From the NCBI GenBank assembly GCA_040772505.1, contig JAXGYA010000001.1:62001-126000 (forward strand): a DNA stretch of 64,000 bases, written 5' to 3'. The position numbers and the translations under genes were made by a program. Positions 7,540-17,178 of this stretch are shown piece by piece. The stretch's first letter is position 1. The number at the start of each line of letters is the position of its first letter. This stretch comes from Mariniphaga sp040772505 (GTDB taxonomy: Bacteria > Bacteroidota > Bacteroidia > Bacteroidales > Prolixibacteraceae). The notes under the pieces were generated by a model. The model was not told where the DNA came from and searched no databases. It worked only from the letters and a program-made list of their open reading frames with translations.

Positions 7540-8577
7540 TTGAATAAAGTTTTAAAAAAAGCTATCCAGTTTCTGATATTTTTTGCTATCGGTGCATTTA
7601 TCTTCTGGCTGGTATATAAGGATCAGGACATTGAGCGCATCAAGTCTGTTCTCAAAAACGATGTTAACTATTTCTGGATTTTCATTTCCGTCATCATCGG
7701 GTTGCTTAGCCACATAAGTCGCACGGTTCGCTGGCGAATTATGATCAAGCCCATCGGGCACAGGCCCAGTTTCATTAACACATTTCTGGCAGTTATGATT
7801 GGCTATCTGATGAATCTCGCTTTCCCCCGAATGGGGGAAATTTCACGTTGCGGGGTGATGGCACGCTATGAAAAATTATCATTCACCAAGCTTTTGGGAA
7901 CCGTTGTGTCAGAGCGGGTAGTGGATATGATTTCCCTACTTCTTCTGCTGCTCATTGTTGTTATTTCACAATTTGGAAAAATATTGGAGTTTCTGTATAA
8001 AAATCCGGAAATTGAAAATAGACTACTGGGAATTGTCTCGTCTCCTGTACTTATTATCGGAATATTATTATTCATAATTTTCGTTTTTATTTTTAGGAAA
8101 ACACTGAAGAATACAACTTTATACAAAAAGGTGGTTGCGGTTCTGATAAACCTGAAATATGGGATAATTTCCATCCGTTCGATTGAAAAAAAGGGTTGGT
8201 TTCTGTTTCATTCGGTTGCCATCTGGGTGCTCTATTACCTGATGCTGTATGTTGTGTTTTTTGCGTTTGATTTCACTCGAAATCTCCCGTTTGTTGCCGG
8301 ATTAACAACGTTTGTGCTTGCCAGTTTCGGAATGGTTGCCCCGGTGCAAGGAGGAATCGGAACGTGGCATTTCATGGCTATCGAATCGCTGGCGCTCTAT
8401 GGCGTTGCCAAGGTGAACGGGGTGGTTTTTGCCTTTGTTGCCCATGGCACTATGACCGCAATGATTATTATATTGGGCATAATATCACTGCTGGTTTTGC
8501 CGTTTGCCAACCGCAGGAACAACGGGAAAATGGATGAAACTCTCCCTGAAACTGAATTAACCGGAGTATTAAAATGA
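7540..8577 (+). CDS. Flippase-like membrane protein (lysylphosphatidylglycerol synthase TM family, UPF0104)
   Basis: 345 residues with about eight membrane segments, matching the LPG_synthase_TM/AglD-like family. Marks are HISRTVRWRIMIKPIGH (conserved RxxRW-type loop), FLAVMIGYLMNLAFPRMGEI (conserved N..FPxR.GE motif) and APVQGGIGTWHFMAIESLAL near the C-terminus. Family members are thought to move lipids or lipid-linked sugars across the inner membrane; the substrate here is unknown. No ATG fits: the TTG at 7540 is taken as start because MNKVLKKAIQF directly precedes the first membrane helix. The stop overlaps the next gene by four bases (ATGA), so it is coupled to a LolE-like permease. Confidence 0.83.
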   Translation: MNKVLKKAIQFLIFFAIGAFIFWLVYKDQDIERIKSVLKNDVNYFWIFISVIIGLLSHISRTVRWRIMIKPIGHRPSFINTFLAVMIGYLMNLAFPRMGEISRCGVMARYEKLSFTKLLGTVVSERVVDMISLLLLLLIVVISQFGKILEFLYKNPEIENRLLGIVSSPVLIIGILLFIIFVFIFRKTLKNTTLYKKVVAVLINLKYGIISIRSIEKKGWFLFHSVAIWVLYYLMLYVVFFAFDFTRNLPFVAGLTTFVLASFGMVAPVQGGIGTWHFMAIESLALYGVAKVNGVVFAFVAHGTMTAMIIILGIISLLVLPFANRRNNGKMDETLPETELTGVLK

Positions 8578-9827
8578 ATACGGAACTGTTTATTGCGCGC
8601 AGGCTTTTCTTCGGAGAAAGCGACAAAACCTTTCTCTCGCATAAAATTATACGCATTGCGTTAGTTGCCATAGCGCTGGGACTCACAGTAATGATTATTT
8701 CCGTTGCTGTGGTAACCGGTTTTAAGAATGAAATTCGCAATAAGGTAATTGGCTTTGGCTCTCATATTCAGATTGTAAACTTTGATTCAAACAACTCTTA
8801 CGAAACGCGTCCAATACCAAAAACACAGGCTTTCATTCCCAAGCTGGAAAACCTGCCGGGTGTGCAGAAACTTCAGGTTTTTGCCACCAAGCCGGGAATG
8901 ATTAAAACTGATGAATATATTCAGGGCATTGTTTTCAAAGGGGTTGACACAGGTTACGACTGGAGTTTTTTTGAACAGAACCTGACAGAGGGGAAGCTGC
9001 CGGCAATTAACGATTCAGTGCGCTCCAATGAAATACTGATTTCGGAGCAGGTCTCAAAACTTCTTGAAGTCGTGGTGGGGGAACGGGTTGTGCTCTTTTT
9101 TGTGAATGAAGACGAAAATAATCCGCGCATGCTGCAGCTCACGGTTTGCGGACTCTACAAAACAAGTCTTGATGAGTTTGACAACCTGTTTGTGCTGGGC
9201 GACTTGCAGCAGGTGCAACGGCTGAACAACTGGACTGCCGGGCAGATCAGCGGTTTTGAAATTGTGATTTCCGACTTTCACCGGATTGACGAAATTGAGC
9301 AAAATGTGCGAAACATAGTCCTCGATTACCGAATCGATAAAGATGCAATTTTGCGCACTACCAATATCACACGCGAGTATCCGCAAATTTTCGACTGGCT
9401 CTCCGTTCTCGACATGAATGTGTGGATTATTCTGATACTGATGGCTGTTGTGGCAGGATTCAATATGGTTTCCGGATTGCTGGTGCTCATTCTTGAGCGC
9501 AGCAGGATGATTGGTGTGCTGAAAGCTTTGGGAAGTCCCAACTGGAGTGTGCGCAGGATTTTTCTCTACCTTGCCGTTTTTCTCACTTCACGCGGAATGA
9601 TTTGGGGAAATGCCATCGGCATTGCCTTTATCTTTTTACAGAAATATTTCAAAATTCTCAAGCTGAATCCTGCAACCTACTATGTGGACTTTGTGCCGGT
9701 AAATTTCTCACCGGTTCATCTGCTTTTGTTGAATATTGGCGCCATCACTGCCACCACGCTGATGCTGGTTATGCCCAGCTATCTGGTAAGTAAAATTTCA
9801 CCCGAAAAAACAATCCGCTTCGATTAA
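8574..9827 (+). CDS. LolC/LolE-like lipoprotein-releasing ABC permease
   Basis: 417 residues with the MacB/FtsX topology: one N-terminal membrane helix (about 27-48, ALGLTVMIISVAVVTGFKN), a large periplasmic domain to about residue 275, then three membrane helices. The ARRLFFGES start and FKNEIRNKVIGFGSHIQI match the LolE family, which extracts lipoproteins from the inner membrane for delivery to LolA. The cytosolic loop LERSRMIGVLKALGSPNWSV is the conserved coupling segment. No LolD ATPase is adjacent, as is common in Bacteroidetes. It overlaps the flippase gene by four bases and precedes the Nudix gene by ten. Confidence 0.87.
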   Translation: MNTELFIARRLFFGESDKTFLSHKIIRIALVAIALGLTVMIISVAVVTGFKNEIRNKVIGFGSHIQIVNFDSNNSYETRPIPKTQAFIPKLENLPGVQKLQVFATKPGMIKTDEYIQGIVFKGVDTGYDWSFFEQNLTEGKLPAINDSVRSNEILISEQVSKLLEVVVGERVVLFFVNEDENNPRMLQLTVCGLYKTSLDEFDNLFVLGDLQQVQRLNNWTAGQISGFEIVISDFHRIDEIEQNVRNIVLDYRIDKDAILRTTNITREYPQIFDWLSVLDMNVWIILILMAVVAGFNMVSGLLVLILERSRMIGVLKALGSPNWSVRRIFLYLAVFLTSRGMIWGNAIGIAFIFLQKYFKILKLNPATYYVDFVPVNFSPVHLLLLNIGAITATTLMLVMPSYLVSKISPEKTIRFD

Positions 9828-9837
9828 TCCTTAAAAA

Positions 9838-10461
9838 ATGCCAATCACTGCTGAATTGATAAAAAAAGCCCTCTCGGGTGATTTGCGCGGAACGGCGTCA
9901 CACCAGAAAATGATGCCGGACAACCGGAAGCTCCGTGCCACACACAGTGATAAAAAGCGGCTGAAACCCAGCAGTGTTTTGCTTTTGCTTTATGCCGAAG
10001 AAGATGAGCTGTTTACCTGCCTTATCAAAAGACCGGCAACCATGAAACACCATGCCGGGCAGGTAGCATTTCCGGGCGGAAAAATTGAGCCGGGTGAAAC
10101 TCCCGTCGATACTGCCCTCAGAGAAACATGGGAAGAGATTGGGGTGCCGCCGGAAAAAATTGAAGTATTAGGCACGCTCTCCGAACTGTTTGTCGATGTA
10201 AGCGGATTTCTCATCCGCCCGATCGTCGGGTGGTTAGACGAAAAACCGGCTTTAAAAATCAACCCTGCAGAAGTGGAGAAAACAATACTTTTCCCGCTGA
10301 TGAAATTCAGTAATAACCTTGATGAAACCGAGCTGGAGACCACATCAGGCACATTGAAAGTGCCCTGCTTTCATTATGAGGGAGAAGTTGTTTGGGGAGC
10401 AACAGCCATGATTCTTGCCGAATTTTATGATGCAGTGCAGGATGCAATCACCCGGGAATAA
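9838..10461 (+). CDS. Nudix hydrolase, CoA-pyrophosphatase type
   Basis: 207 residues. The Nudix box is complete: FPGGKIEPGETPVDTALRET continuing WEEIGV, with the RExxEE metal-binding Glu residues at about 97-101. Just before it, KHHAGQVAFPGG fits the extension that marks NudL/YeaB-type CoA pyrophosphatases, which cleave CoA to 4'-phosphopantetheine and 3',5'-ADP. The region GTLSELFVDVSGFLIRPIVG is also typical. It is the third gene of the flippase-LolE-Nudix run and ends by a 14-base convergent overlap with the lytic transglycosylase. Substrate is inferred from family only. Confidence 0.88.
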   Translation: MPITAELIKKALSGDLRGTASHQKMMPDNRKLRATHSDKKRLKPSSVLLLLYAEEDELFTCLIKRPATMKHHAGQVAFPGGKIEPGETPVDTALRETWEEIGVPPEKIEVLGTLSELFVDVSGFLIRPIVGWLDEKPALKINPAEVEKTILFPLMKFSNNLDETELETTSGTLKVPCFHYEGEVVWGATAMILAEFYDAVQDAITRE

Positions 10462-11872
10462 GATTCTGATAATGCCTGTAAGTGGTAATTACCTCATCGA
10501 CAAAATAAAATGTATCATCATAAACCTGGTTCGTGCGAATTACAGAATCCTCTGGAGCTGCTTCCGCAGATTTTTTTCTCAAAAAATAGTCCACATTGTT
10601 TTTCCAGATTTGTTGATTTTTCCCATTCTCCGCTGCCTGGTGCTGTGCTTTCTGCACCCGTCCAAGCCCGATATTGTATGCAGCCAACACAAAATTGATT
10701 CTCTCCGCAGAATCTTTAACCGTTTCTTTGAACTGCCGGTCAAGCCAGCTTAACAACAAAGCACCTCCCTCAATATTCTGCTGAACATTATAAATATCTT
10801 CTATACCAATAAATTCAGCCGTTTCAGGCATCAGCTGCATCAATCCCACAGCTCCAAGGAATGATTCCGAATCGGGATCGAACCGGGATTCGTGATACAT
10901 AATCGCCGCAATGAGCCTCCAGTCCCACGCTTGTTTTGCTGCTGCATGTTTAATGATGCTGTCGTATTGAGATATTCCGCCATCAAAAATGGTATTAAAC
11001 TCCCGCCTGAACCGGCCTGACGTATAAGGATTTTTAAAATAAACCGTGTAAATTTTTCTGTATTCTTCCGTCTGAATAAAGTTTTCAATCCAGTGATTCA
11101 GGAAATCTGCCCATTCTTTTGAGCCGCTCCGCACAGCCCATGAAATATTTATTGGCAGGCTGATTTTTAGCGAAACATCAAGGTTAGAATAATAGGAACG
11201 GTTCAGTAAAGCGATATTTTCATTACACACCGTATAATCAATTTTTCCCCGTGCAACTAACGAAATCAGTTTTTCTGTCCCATTCACCGAATCCTCCACA
11301 ATTTCAACGGGATATCCTATAGATTGGGAAAAATCGGTTATCCGCCTGAAATAATTTGAATTTTGCTGAACGTGGATTATTTTCCCGGCTAAATCTGAAG
11401 TCTTTGAAATAAATGCTGAAGTGCCGCTTCCTGCCAAACGATCTCTTTGCACCAGAACCTGCCGGGTTTGAAAAAACGGGAAGGTGAAAACGATTTCCGG
11501 TTTCTTGTCGCGCACAACGGCAAGGTCTTTGGCAACTAAGTCAAAACGTCCGCTAATCAACCCTTCACAGGATTCGTCCATATTGTTGACTGCTGAAATT
11601 TCGGGTCTCACACCCAATTCCTTACACAGAGCCAATATCAGCTCATACTGGTATCCTTTTGGTCTTCCATGGTAAAGAAAATAATCTGTGGAATTGCAAT
11701 CGGTAACTACTTTCAGGACTCCTGATTTGCGAATACGCTGGAGGTCAGAGGTTTTTTCCAAATCCGACTCATCCTCTAATCTCTTGTCACAAACACAAAT
11801 CAGCAGCGAGACCAGAAAAGCTGCAAGCAGAGCAAATTTCAGAGGCACTTTATATTTTCCCAAACGAAACAT
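10448..11872 (-). CDS. mltF: MltF-like membrane-bound lytic transglycosylase
   Basis: 474 residues in three parts: a hydrophobic N-terminus with LLICVCD, a possible noncanonical lipobox, then a periplasmic amino-acid-binding-like domain (SBP_bac_3, about 45-290; GVLKVVTDCNSTDYF, ELGVRPEISAVNNMDE), then an SLT domain (about 300-440). The catalytic Glu is in IAAIMYHESRF, with GAVGLMQLMPETA and LAAYNIGLGRVQKA. This is the MltF architecture, which cleaves peptidoglycan to 1,6-anhydromuropeptides. Its start codon overlaps the porin stop by one base (TGATG), so it is translated after the porin. Lipidation rather than cleavage is inferred. Confidence 0.9.
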   Translation of the reverse strand: MFRLGKYKVPLKFALLAAFLVSLLICVCDKRLEDESDLEKTSDLQRIRKSGVLKVVTDCNSTDYFLYHGRPKGYQYELILALCKELGVRPEISAVNNMDESCEGLISGRFDLVAKDLAVVRDKKPEIVFTFPFFQTRQVLVQRDRLAGSGTSAFISKTSDLAGKIIHVQQNSNYFRRITDFSQSIGYPVEIVEDSVNGTEKLISLVARGKIDYTVCNENIALLNRSYYSNLDVSLKISLPINISWAVRSGSKEWADFLNHWIENFIQTEEYRKIYTVYFKNPYTSGRFRREFNTIFDGGISQYDSIIKHAAAKQAWDWRLIAAIMYHESRFDPDSESFLGAVGLMQLMPETAEFIGIEDIYNVQQNIEGGALLLSWLDRQFKETVKDSAERINFVLAAYNIGLGRVQKAQHQAAENGKNQQIWKNNVDYFLRKKSAEAAPEDSVIRTNQVYDDTFYFVDEVITTYRHYQNLIPG

Positions 11873-13881
11873 CAGTCATAAAAAACCCAGTTAACACCCA
11901 ATCTGAAAGTTCTCCGGTTCATCGGATAACCCGGGGCGGTATAATACTCCTGCTTAAGGAATTCGGTACCGACATTCATCATCTTAAAAAATACTTTTGT
12001 CCGTTTTAACTTCAAGTTGGCATAAACATCAATGATAGGAAAATTACCGGTTTTCTGCTCATCCTGCAGATAAAACATACCCGTTGCCGGGTGATATGCA
12101 TCCGCAAAGAATGCGGTATTATATCTTGCATCAATCCCTAATTGGGTATGAAGCACCTTTGAAATCACAAACCGGTACCATGTGGAAACAAACGCAGAAA
12201 AATCAGGCAAATGGATAATATTTGTATTGGATGGTTTTTGCCACAGCAATCTTGTCCGGAAATTAAAATTTCTGTAATTGAAATCCTTGTCCGCATAAGC
12301 TGACAGAACAAGCAGCTGCCCGCCAAACTGAGAAGGCACCGCCTCACGGTTGTTGTAGATATAATTGTTGAGAATGGCATAATTGGCATTTAGCTCAAAT
12401 CTGCGCCGGGGAAACTTGAGGCTCCCGTTAACAACCATGCGCTGTTCCATTCCCAGATTTTGCTCCCACTGAATTCGCTTTGAAGAGAACTCTTCCTGAA
12501 AAAAGTCGGGCACAAGATTTAAAATTTTCCCTTTAACAGTCAGCGCTGCCAGCGAATCGCCAAAAAACGTCAATGGTTTGGAAATAGCCCCCGAAAGCTC
12601 AGTTTGCCCGGCATTTCTTCCTAAAAAGAAAATACGCCCGCCAAAATTCCATGTCCAGAAATTTCCGCTCTCCCTGAAAATTCCTCCGCCGGCATATACG
12701 TTGGAATATTTTTTTACGCGTGGATAATAACCTACTGCCGGGTCGGGCAAAGTTGCACGAACAAATTCCTGACCGATAAATGCCCGTTTTCCAAAACTGG
12801 TTTTTCGCTCGGGATTTTCATAATGCTTCAGTTGAAACAAGTTTCTTATTTTTTTAAAACGGATGGAGTCTTTGAAGTAGTCATCACCATAGTAGGTGTG
12901 CTGGAAAAAGGTGTTGGTGGAATCTTCCTCATCTATGTAGCTTTTTCTATGACCTTGATATTCAAAAGAATAAATTACTCCGACTAAAGGTTTAAATATT
13001 TTTGGAGTTGATTCCTCTTCATCATCACCCGGCTCCTCTGTTTCATCCGCTTCAATGTCACTTACTACGTATTTTCCCAAACGGTATTCTCCGGTAGCAA
13101 ATATGTATGTGCTTCCAAATTCTGAGCGCACTTCACTCAGGTTCACATCCAGAAAATCGGTGTCGGGTTCGCCCAGTAAATCGGCATTGGCGGTCAGTCC
13201 GCCATTTTCATTATTCTGAATGCTGTTGCTGATAAACCCGCCGTGAATACTCAGCTTGTCCTTGTTGTATGAAGAGTAGAGGGTAACAAAGTTATTTTTC
13301 GATTCCTGATTTTTATATTGCCCGGCAGAACGTGCCTGATCAAATCTGAAAGTGAAGTTGAGCCAGGGATTTACATTCTGGGAATGCAGCACATTGAACC
13401 GGGTTTCGTTTTTCCTGGTGCGGTGTTCGCTTTGCGTAAAATCCATCACAGTGTAGGGTGTGCGGGTATTAAAATATTGCACTTTTTGCGGAGTTAACAG
13501 GTAGGCTTCCCGGGTCTGAAGAAAATAAAAATCAATTCCGGGATTGCGGTTAAAAAAATTGTTGTCTAAATAGGGAGTGGCATAATTCCCAAGATGTGAG
13601 GCTGTTATTGTATTTTTATAGACCGGATGAAAGATATGTGAATAGTCTTGTAGAGTATCCAGTTTTACAGAATCTTTGAAAGCTCCGTATCCGTCAAGTT
13701 TCCACAGCTTTATGCCAGGCTGAACATCCTTTTTTTCCTGATGGCTGCCAGAGGTTTGAAGTTCAGGAAGCGCATCCTGTCCTCCGGCGCCCTGCAACTG
13801 CGGTCTGCCCTGACCGTAAATCAGCCCCGGCAAAAACAACCAGAAAAGAAATAAAAAATTACGAAGCATTAATTTGTGCAT
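11872..13881 (-). CDS. Bacteroidetes putative outer-membrane porin
   Basis: 669 residues starting with a signal peptide (MHKLMLRNFLFLFWLFLPGL, cleavage near IYGQG). The rest alternates polar and hydrophobic residues as in a beta barrel, with many Tyr/Phe/Asn and a terminal strand FRLGVNWVFYD. Features such as YFNTRTPYTVMDFTQSEHR fit the uncharacterised putative porin family (Porin_10-like) of Bacteroidetes. An acidic surface loop (VSDIEADETEEPGDDEEES) lies near residue 290. Start 13881 is chosen because the signal peptide follows directly; an ATG at 13923 would add 14 residues. Substrate is unknown. It is followed by the lytic transglycosylase in one operon. Confidence 0.8.
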   Translation of the reverse strand: MHKLMLRNFLFLFWLFLPGLIYGQGRPQLQGAGGQDALPELQTSGSHQEKKDVQPGIKLWKLDGYGAFKDSVKLDTLQDYSHIFHPVYKNTITASHLGNYATPYLDNNFFNRNPGIDFYFLQTREAYLLTPQKVQYFNTRTPYTVMDFTQSEHRTRKNETRFNVLHSQNVNPWLNFTFRFDQARSAGQYKNQESKNNFVTLYSSYNKDKLSIHGGFISNSIQNNENGGLTANADLLGEPDTDFLDVNLSEVRSEFGSTYIFATGEYRLGKYVVSDIEADETEEPGDDEEESTPKIFKPLVGVIYSFEYQGHRKSYIDEEDSTNTFFQHTYYGDDYFKDSIRFKKIRNLFQLKHYENPERKTSFGKRAFIGQEFVRATLPDPAVGYYPRVKKYSNVYAGGGIFRESGNFWTWNFGGRIFFLGRNAGQTELSGAISKPLTFFGDSLAALTVKGKILNLVPDFFQEEFSSKRIQWEQNLGMEQRMVVNGSLKFPRRRFELNANYAILNNYIYNNREAVPSQFGGQLLVLSAYADKDFNYRNFNFRTRLLWQKPSNTNIIHLPDFSAFVSTWYRFVISKVLHTQLGIDARYNTAFFADAYHPATGMFYLQDEQKTGNFPIIDVYANLKLKRTKVFFKMMNVGTEFLKQEYYTAPGYPMNRRTFRLGVNWVFYD

Positions 13882-14020
13882 ACCATTGTACAAAAGCTGG
13901 ACAAAACTATAAAAAGCAGACAAACAGGAAACAAAACCAGATACTTTTCGGCAAAATTAACAGGTTTGCCCGTCTTTTAGTGCCGGAAAATTAAAATAAC
14001 CCCTTGAAATCTTTTCTATG

Positions 14021-15454
14021 CTAAAGTTTACCAATAAATTCGGGAAGCGTCACGGAGGCATCGCCCTGAATAATCCAGACTCCGCTCTTTTTTCTGTATA
14101 TCGGATTATCCACTCCGGAATATCCGGGCTTCAAATCATAATTGAAAATGAGAATGTTTTTGCATTGGTCCACATTCAAAATGGGCATTCCATAAATTGG
14201 CGTCCCTTCGGCGCTTCGCGCTGCGGGATTCAAAACATCGTTTGCACCAACAACAATGGTTACATCTGTTTCTTCAAACTCTTCATTGATATCGTCCATT
14301 TCATACACATCTTCAAATGGAACGCCGGCTTCAATCAGCAAAACATCCATGTGTCCGGGCATGCGCCCTGCAACGGGATGAACGGCATATTTAACGGTTG
14401 CGCCGCCGGATGTCAGTTTCTGAGCCAGATTTTTAACCAGATGTTGTGCTTGTGCCAGCGCCATACCGTATCCCGGAACGATAATTACACTTTTTGCAGA
14501 TTTTACAACTTCCACATAATTTACGTTAGCAGATTTTTGAGTTTCATCTTTTTCAACCTCCGTTTCTTTCGCTCCATTTTCAACATGCTTCTCCTGAGTT
14601 GATGTTTTCCCCAGCAAAATATCGGCAAGACTGCGGTTCATCGCCCTGCACATGATTTGTGTCAGAAAAAGACCCGAAGCACCAACAATTCCCCCCACTG
14701 CAACAAGCAAAATATCAGTGACGGCAAACCCTGCAATAGCAGCTGCCAATCCGCTGAAACTGTTCAGCAGCGAGATGGTGATGGGCATATCTGCCCCACC
14801 GACACGAACCGAAAAAACCACGCCGAAGGCAGCGGAAAAAACAACCATGACAGCTAATAAAACAGAAACGGAAACGATTTGAAAAAATCCTCCTGAAAAG
14901 ATTGAAACCAGCAATACCAGCAGCAGGCTGCCTGCCAGAAGCTGGTGTGTCGGGAGAATTACAGGCTTCTGGGGAAAAACCTTATGAAGTTTTCCTGCTG
15001 CCACAACACTTCCAAAAAATGTGACTGTTCCAATCACAACAGCAAGAGAGGCGGTAAATTTTTCAAACATATCAACATGATGATATAATCTTACCAATGC
15101 AAACGAAGCAACAATTGCTGAAGCTGCGCCGCCAATTCCGTTGAGAATCGCCACAAGCTGAGGCATCTGAATCATTTTCACCCGTTTTGCTACAATCAGT
15201 CCGACAATTAAACCGGCAGCTATTCCCGGATAAATCAGCCAGACAGGTAAAATATCCTTTTTTATCAGTGTGATGATAATCCCCAGCGCAATGGCAATTG
15301 CACTAATTTGATTCCCTGTTTTTGCAGTTTCGACTCTACTCATAAAATGAATTCCTGCCAAAACACCCATCACCAGAATTACACAGATGATGTAATATAC
15401 CGGATCGGATAAAAGTGCCGCCGTTGAGAAGCTCAAAATTAGGTCAGTTCTCAT
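14021..15454 (-). CDS. pntB: NAD(P) transhydrogenase beta subunit PntB
   Basis: 477 residues. Together with the alpha subunits it forms the proton-translocating transhydrogenase that reduces NADP+ with NADH using the proton gradient. The first about 265 residues hold about nine membrane segments (HFMSRVETAKTGNQISAIAI, AILNGIGGAASAIVA, SLLNSFSGLAAAIAGFAV). The C-terminal domain III binds NADP(H): VIIVPGYGMALAQAQHLV, HPVAGRMPGHMDVLLIEAGV, VVGANDVLNPAA and GMPILNVDQCKNI. Start 15454 is picked because AGGAGG lies 9 bases upstream. It overlaps the short alpha subunit by 11 bases. Confidence 0.96.
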   Translation of the reverse strand: MRTDLILSFSTAALLSDPVYYIICVILVMGVLAGIHFMSRVETAKTGNQISAIAIALGIIITLIKKDILPVWLIYPGIAAGLIVGLIVAKRVKMIQMPQLVAILNGIGGAASAIVASFALVRLYHHVDMFEKFTASLAVVIGTVTFFGSVVAAGKLHKVFPQKPVILPTHQLLAGSLLLVLLVSIFSGGFFQIVSVSVLLAVMVVFSAAFGVVFSVRVGGADMPITISLLNSFSGLAAAIAGFAVTDILLVAVGGIVGASGLFLTQIMCRAMNRSLADILLGKTSTQEKHVENGAKETEVEKDETQKSANVNYVEVVKSAKSVIIVPGYGMALAQAQHLVKNLAQKLTSGGATVKYAVHPVAGRMPGHMDVLLIEAGVPFEDVYEMDDINEEFEETDVTIVVGANDVLNPAARSAEGTPIYGMPILNVDQCKNILIFNYDLKPGYSGVDNPIYRKKSGVWIIQGDASVTLPEFIGKL

Positions 15455-15758
15455 TCTGCTCATCCTCCTTTTTACCAAACATTTTTAGCATACGGTTAGT
15501 AACTGCAAACCCGCCCGCCACATTAATCATGGCTAAAATAATTGCCAGAGTACCAAAAATGTACCCGACAACCGGATTTGAACCTGAAAGTGCTGCCGCT
15601 GTGGCAAGCAGTGCCCCGATGATGGTCACTCCCGACAGGGCATTCATTCCCGACATGAGCGGGGTATGCAGCCGCGCCGGCACATTGTTGATAAGCAAGT
15701 AGCCAACAACCGTGGCAATAACAAAAATTATCAATAAGGCGTACTGAATAAATTCCAT
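15444..15758 (-). CDS. pntAB: NAD(P) transhydrogenase alpha-2 (membrane) subunit PntAB
   Basis: 104 residues with three membrane helices, equal to the C-terminal membrane domain of the E. coli PntA chain. Recognisable are VPARLHTPLMSGMNALSGV and GGFAVTNRMLKMFGKKED, the conserved end of domain II. It forms part of the proton channel with PntB. As in Rhodospirillum rubrum, alpha is split into two genes: the soluble subunit ends 33 bases upstream. It overlaps pntB by 11 bases, so the three genes make one operon, pntAA-pntAB-pntB. Confidence 0.95.
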   Translation of the reverse strand: MEFIQYALLIIFVIATVVGYLLINNVPARLHTPLMSGMNALSGVTIIGALLATAAALSGSNPVVGYIFGTLAIILAMINVAGGFAVTNRMLKMFGKKEDEQNEN

Positions 15759-15791
15759 AGTTTTTTAAATTTAAGTAAAATTAAACCGGCT

Positions 15792-16955
15792 CTATTTCAA
15801 CTCCATTGCCTCCAAAGTCCCTTCATGCACAATTTTACCGTTTTGGGTTACAATGATTGACGAGACAATTTCATCCGACATATTTAAAAAGATTTTTCCC
15901 TCTTTTATGAGATAATCCAGCAGATTATAAATATTTCTTGAAAACATGATGGTTGAGCTGGTGGACAACATTCCCGGAATATTTTTAATGCCCTGAATTA
16001 TCACACGATGCTTTGTTTCAACAGCTCCGGGAGTTGTAATCTCACAGTTGCCTCCCTGGTCAATAGAAATATCCACGATGACACTTCCCGGTTGCATCTC
16101 TTTTACCATATCTTCGGTAATTAAAACCGGCGCTACCCTCCCCTGCACCAGAGCAGAGCAGAAAACGATGTCCGATTTGATTATGGTCTCTTTCAGGCGT
16201 TTGCGCTCAACCTTCAGCCACTCATCAGAAAGCTGATTGGCGTGCAATCCATCGGCACTGACGGCAATATCTTCTGGAACTCCGGTATCCACAACGATAG
16301 CGCCCAACGATACGGCATTGCGGTTAGCTTCCGGGCGAATATCCGCAGAGTAAACTGTTGCTCCAAGTCCCTTGGCAGTTGCCAGGGCACGCAATCCGGC
16401 AACTCCCGTTCCGATTACAAACACGGTTGCAGGCTTCAGCCTTCCCACTGCACTTGTTACGAACGGAACAAACTTGCTGATGTCGTTAATTCCCATAATC
16501 ATTCCCTTATAACCGGCGCATGCACTCATGGAAGAGAGCGCATCCATGGTTTGTGCACGACTGATGCGTGGCACGCTGTCGAGAGTCAGCCCAATGATTC
16601 CTCTTGCAGCCATGTGTCTGACCATTTCGTGATTAGCCGGCGATGCCGGATGAAGAAATGTGATCAAATACTGCCCTTCATGCATCATGTCCAGCTCGTG
16701 TCTGTTCTTTTCGGTATTGAAGAGCGGCTCCTTTACCTTTAAAATTACATTCGCACGCGCAAAAACTTCTTCCGCATCCTGAACAAGTTCGGCACCAGCC
16801 TCCTCATATGCTTCATCCATATAGTGGGAACCCATGCCGGCGCCCTTTTCAAACAAAACGGAAAAACCTTTTTCCACCATTTTTTTTACGGTCTCAGGTA
16901 TTGCTGCTACCCGGTTTTCTCCCTGCATTATCTCTTTTGGCACTCCAATTATCAT
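15792..16955 (-). CDS. pntAA: NAD(P) transhydrogenase alpha-1 (NAD-binding) subunit PntAA
   Basis: 387 residues, the soluble domain I that binds NAD(H). It begins MIIGVPKEIMQGENRVAAIP, shared with alanine dehydrogenase, and has KEPLFNTE and LITFLHPASP. The nucleotide fold is VFVIGTGVAGLRALATAKGL ending in SADIRPEANRNAVSLGA, where the Asp contacts the adenosine ribose. GSVIVDISIDQGGNCEIT follows. It ends LEAMELK, so the membrane part is a separate gene. Distinguished from alanine dehydrogenase by its operon with pntAB and pntB. The segment RPEANRNAVSLGA keeps the RQD-like loop position. Confidence 0.95.
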   Translation of the reverse strand: MIIGVPKEIMQGENRVAAIPETVKKMVEKGFSVLFEKGAGMGSHYMDEAYEEAGAELVQDAEEVFARANVILKVKEPLFNTEKNRHELDMMHEGQYLITFLHPASPANHEMVRHMAARGIIGLTLDSVPRISRAQTMDALSSMSACAGYKGMIMGINDISKFVPFVTSAVGRLKPATVFVIGTGVAGLRALATAKGLGATVYSADIRPEANRNAVSLGAIVVDTGVPEDIAVSADGLHANQLSDEWLKVERKRLKETIIKSDIVFCSALVQGRVAPVLITEDMVKEMQPGSVIVDISIDQGGNCEITTPGAVETKHRVIIQGIKNIPGMLSTSSTIMFSRNIYNLLDYLIKEGKIFLNMSDEIVSSIIVTQNGKIVHEGTLEAMELK

Positions 16956-17178
16956 AATAGCTTTTTTTAAATGTGATGAACAAAAATAAACACTTTTGCC
17001 TTACAAAAAGAAGCTAAGTTAAACAAATTCAGGTTATTTGCGTTAATCTGGGGAACAGATATCAGCTGACCGGCAAACCGGAAGTTGATATAATAATTAA
17101 ATATGAAATTGAAATTTTTCAATCCCTGTTTATTTCAAATTGTTACTTGTATATTTAGCCGCTAAAATTTTTTCTATT

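Noticed and set aside
14021..16955. Frameshifted pntA gene
   Set aside because: The two alpha parts are separate complete genes with own starts, as in known three-subunit transhydrogenases, not a broken single gene.
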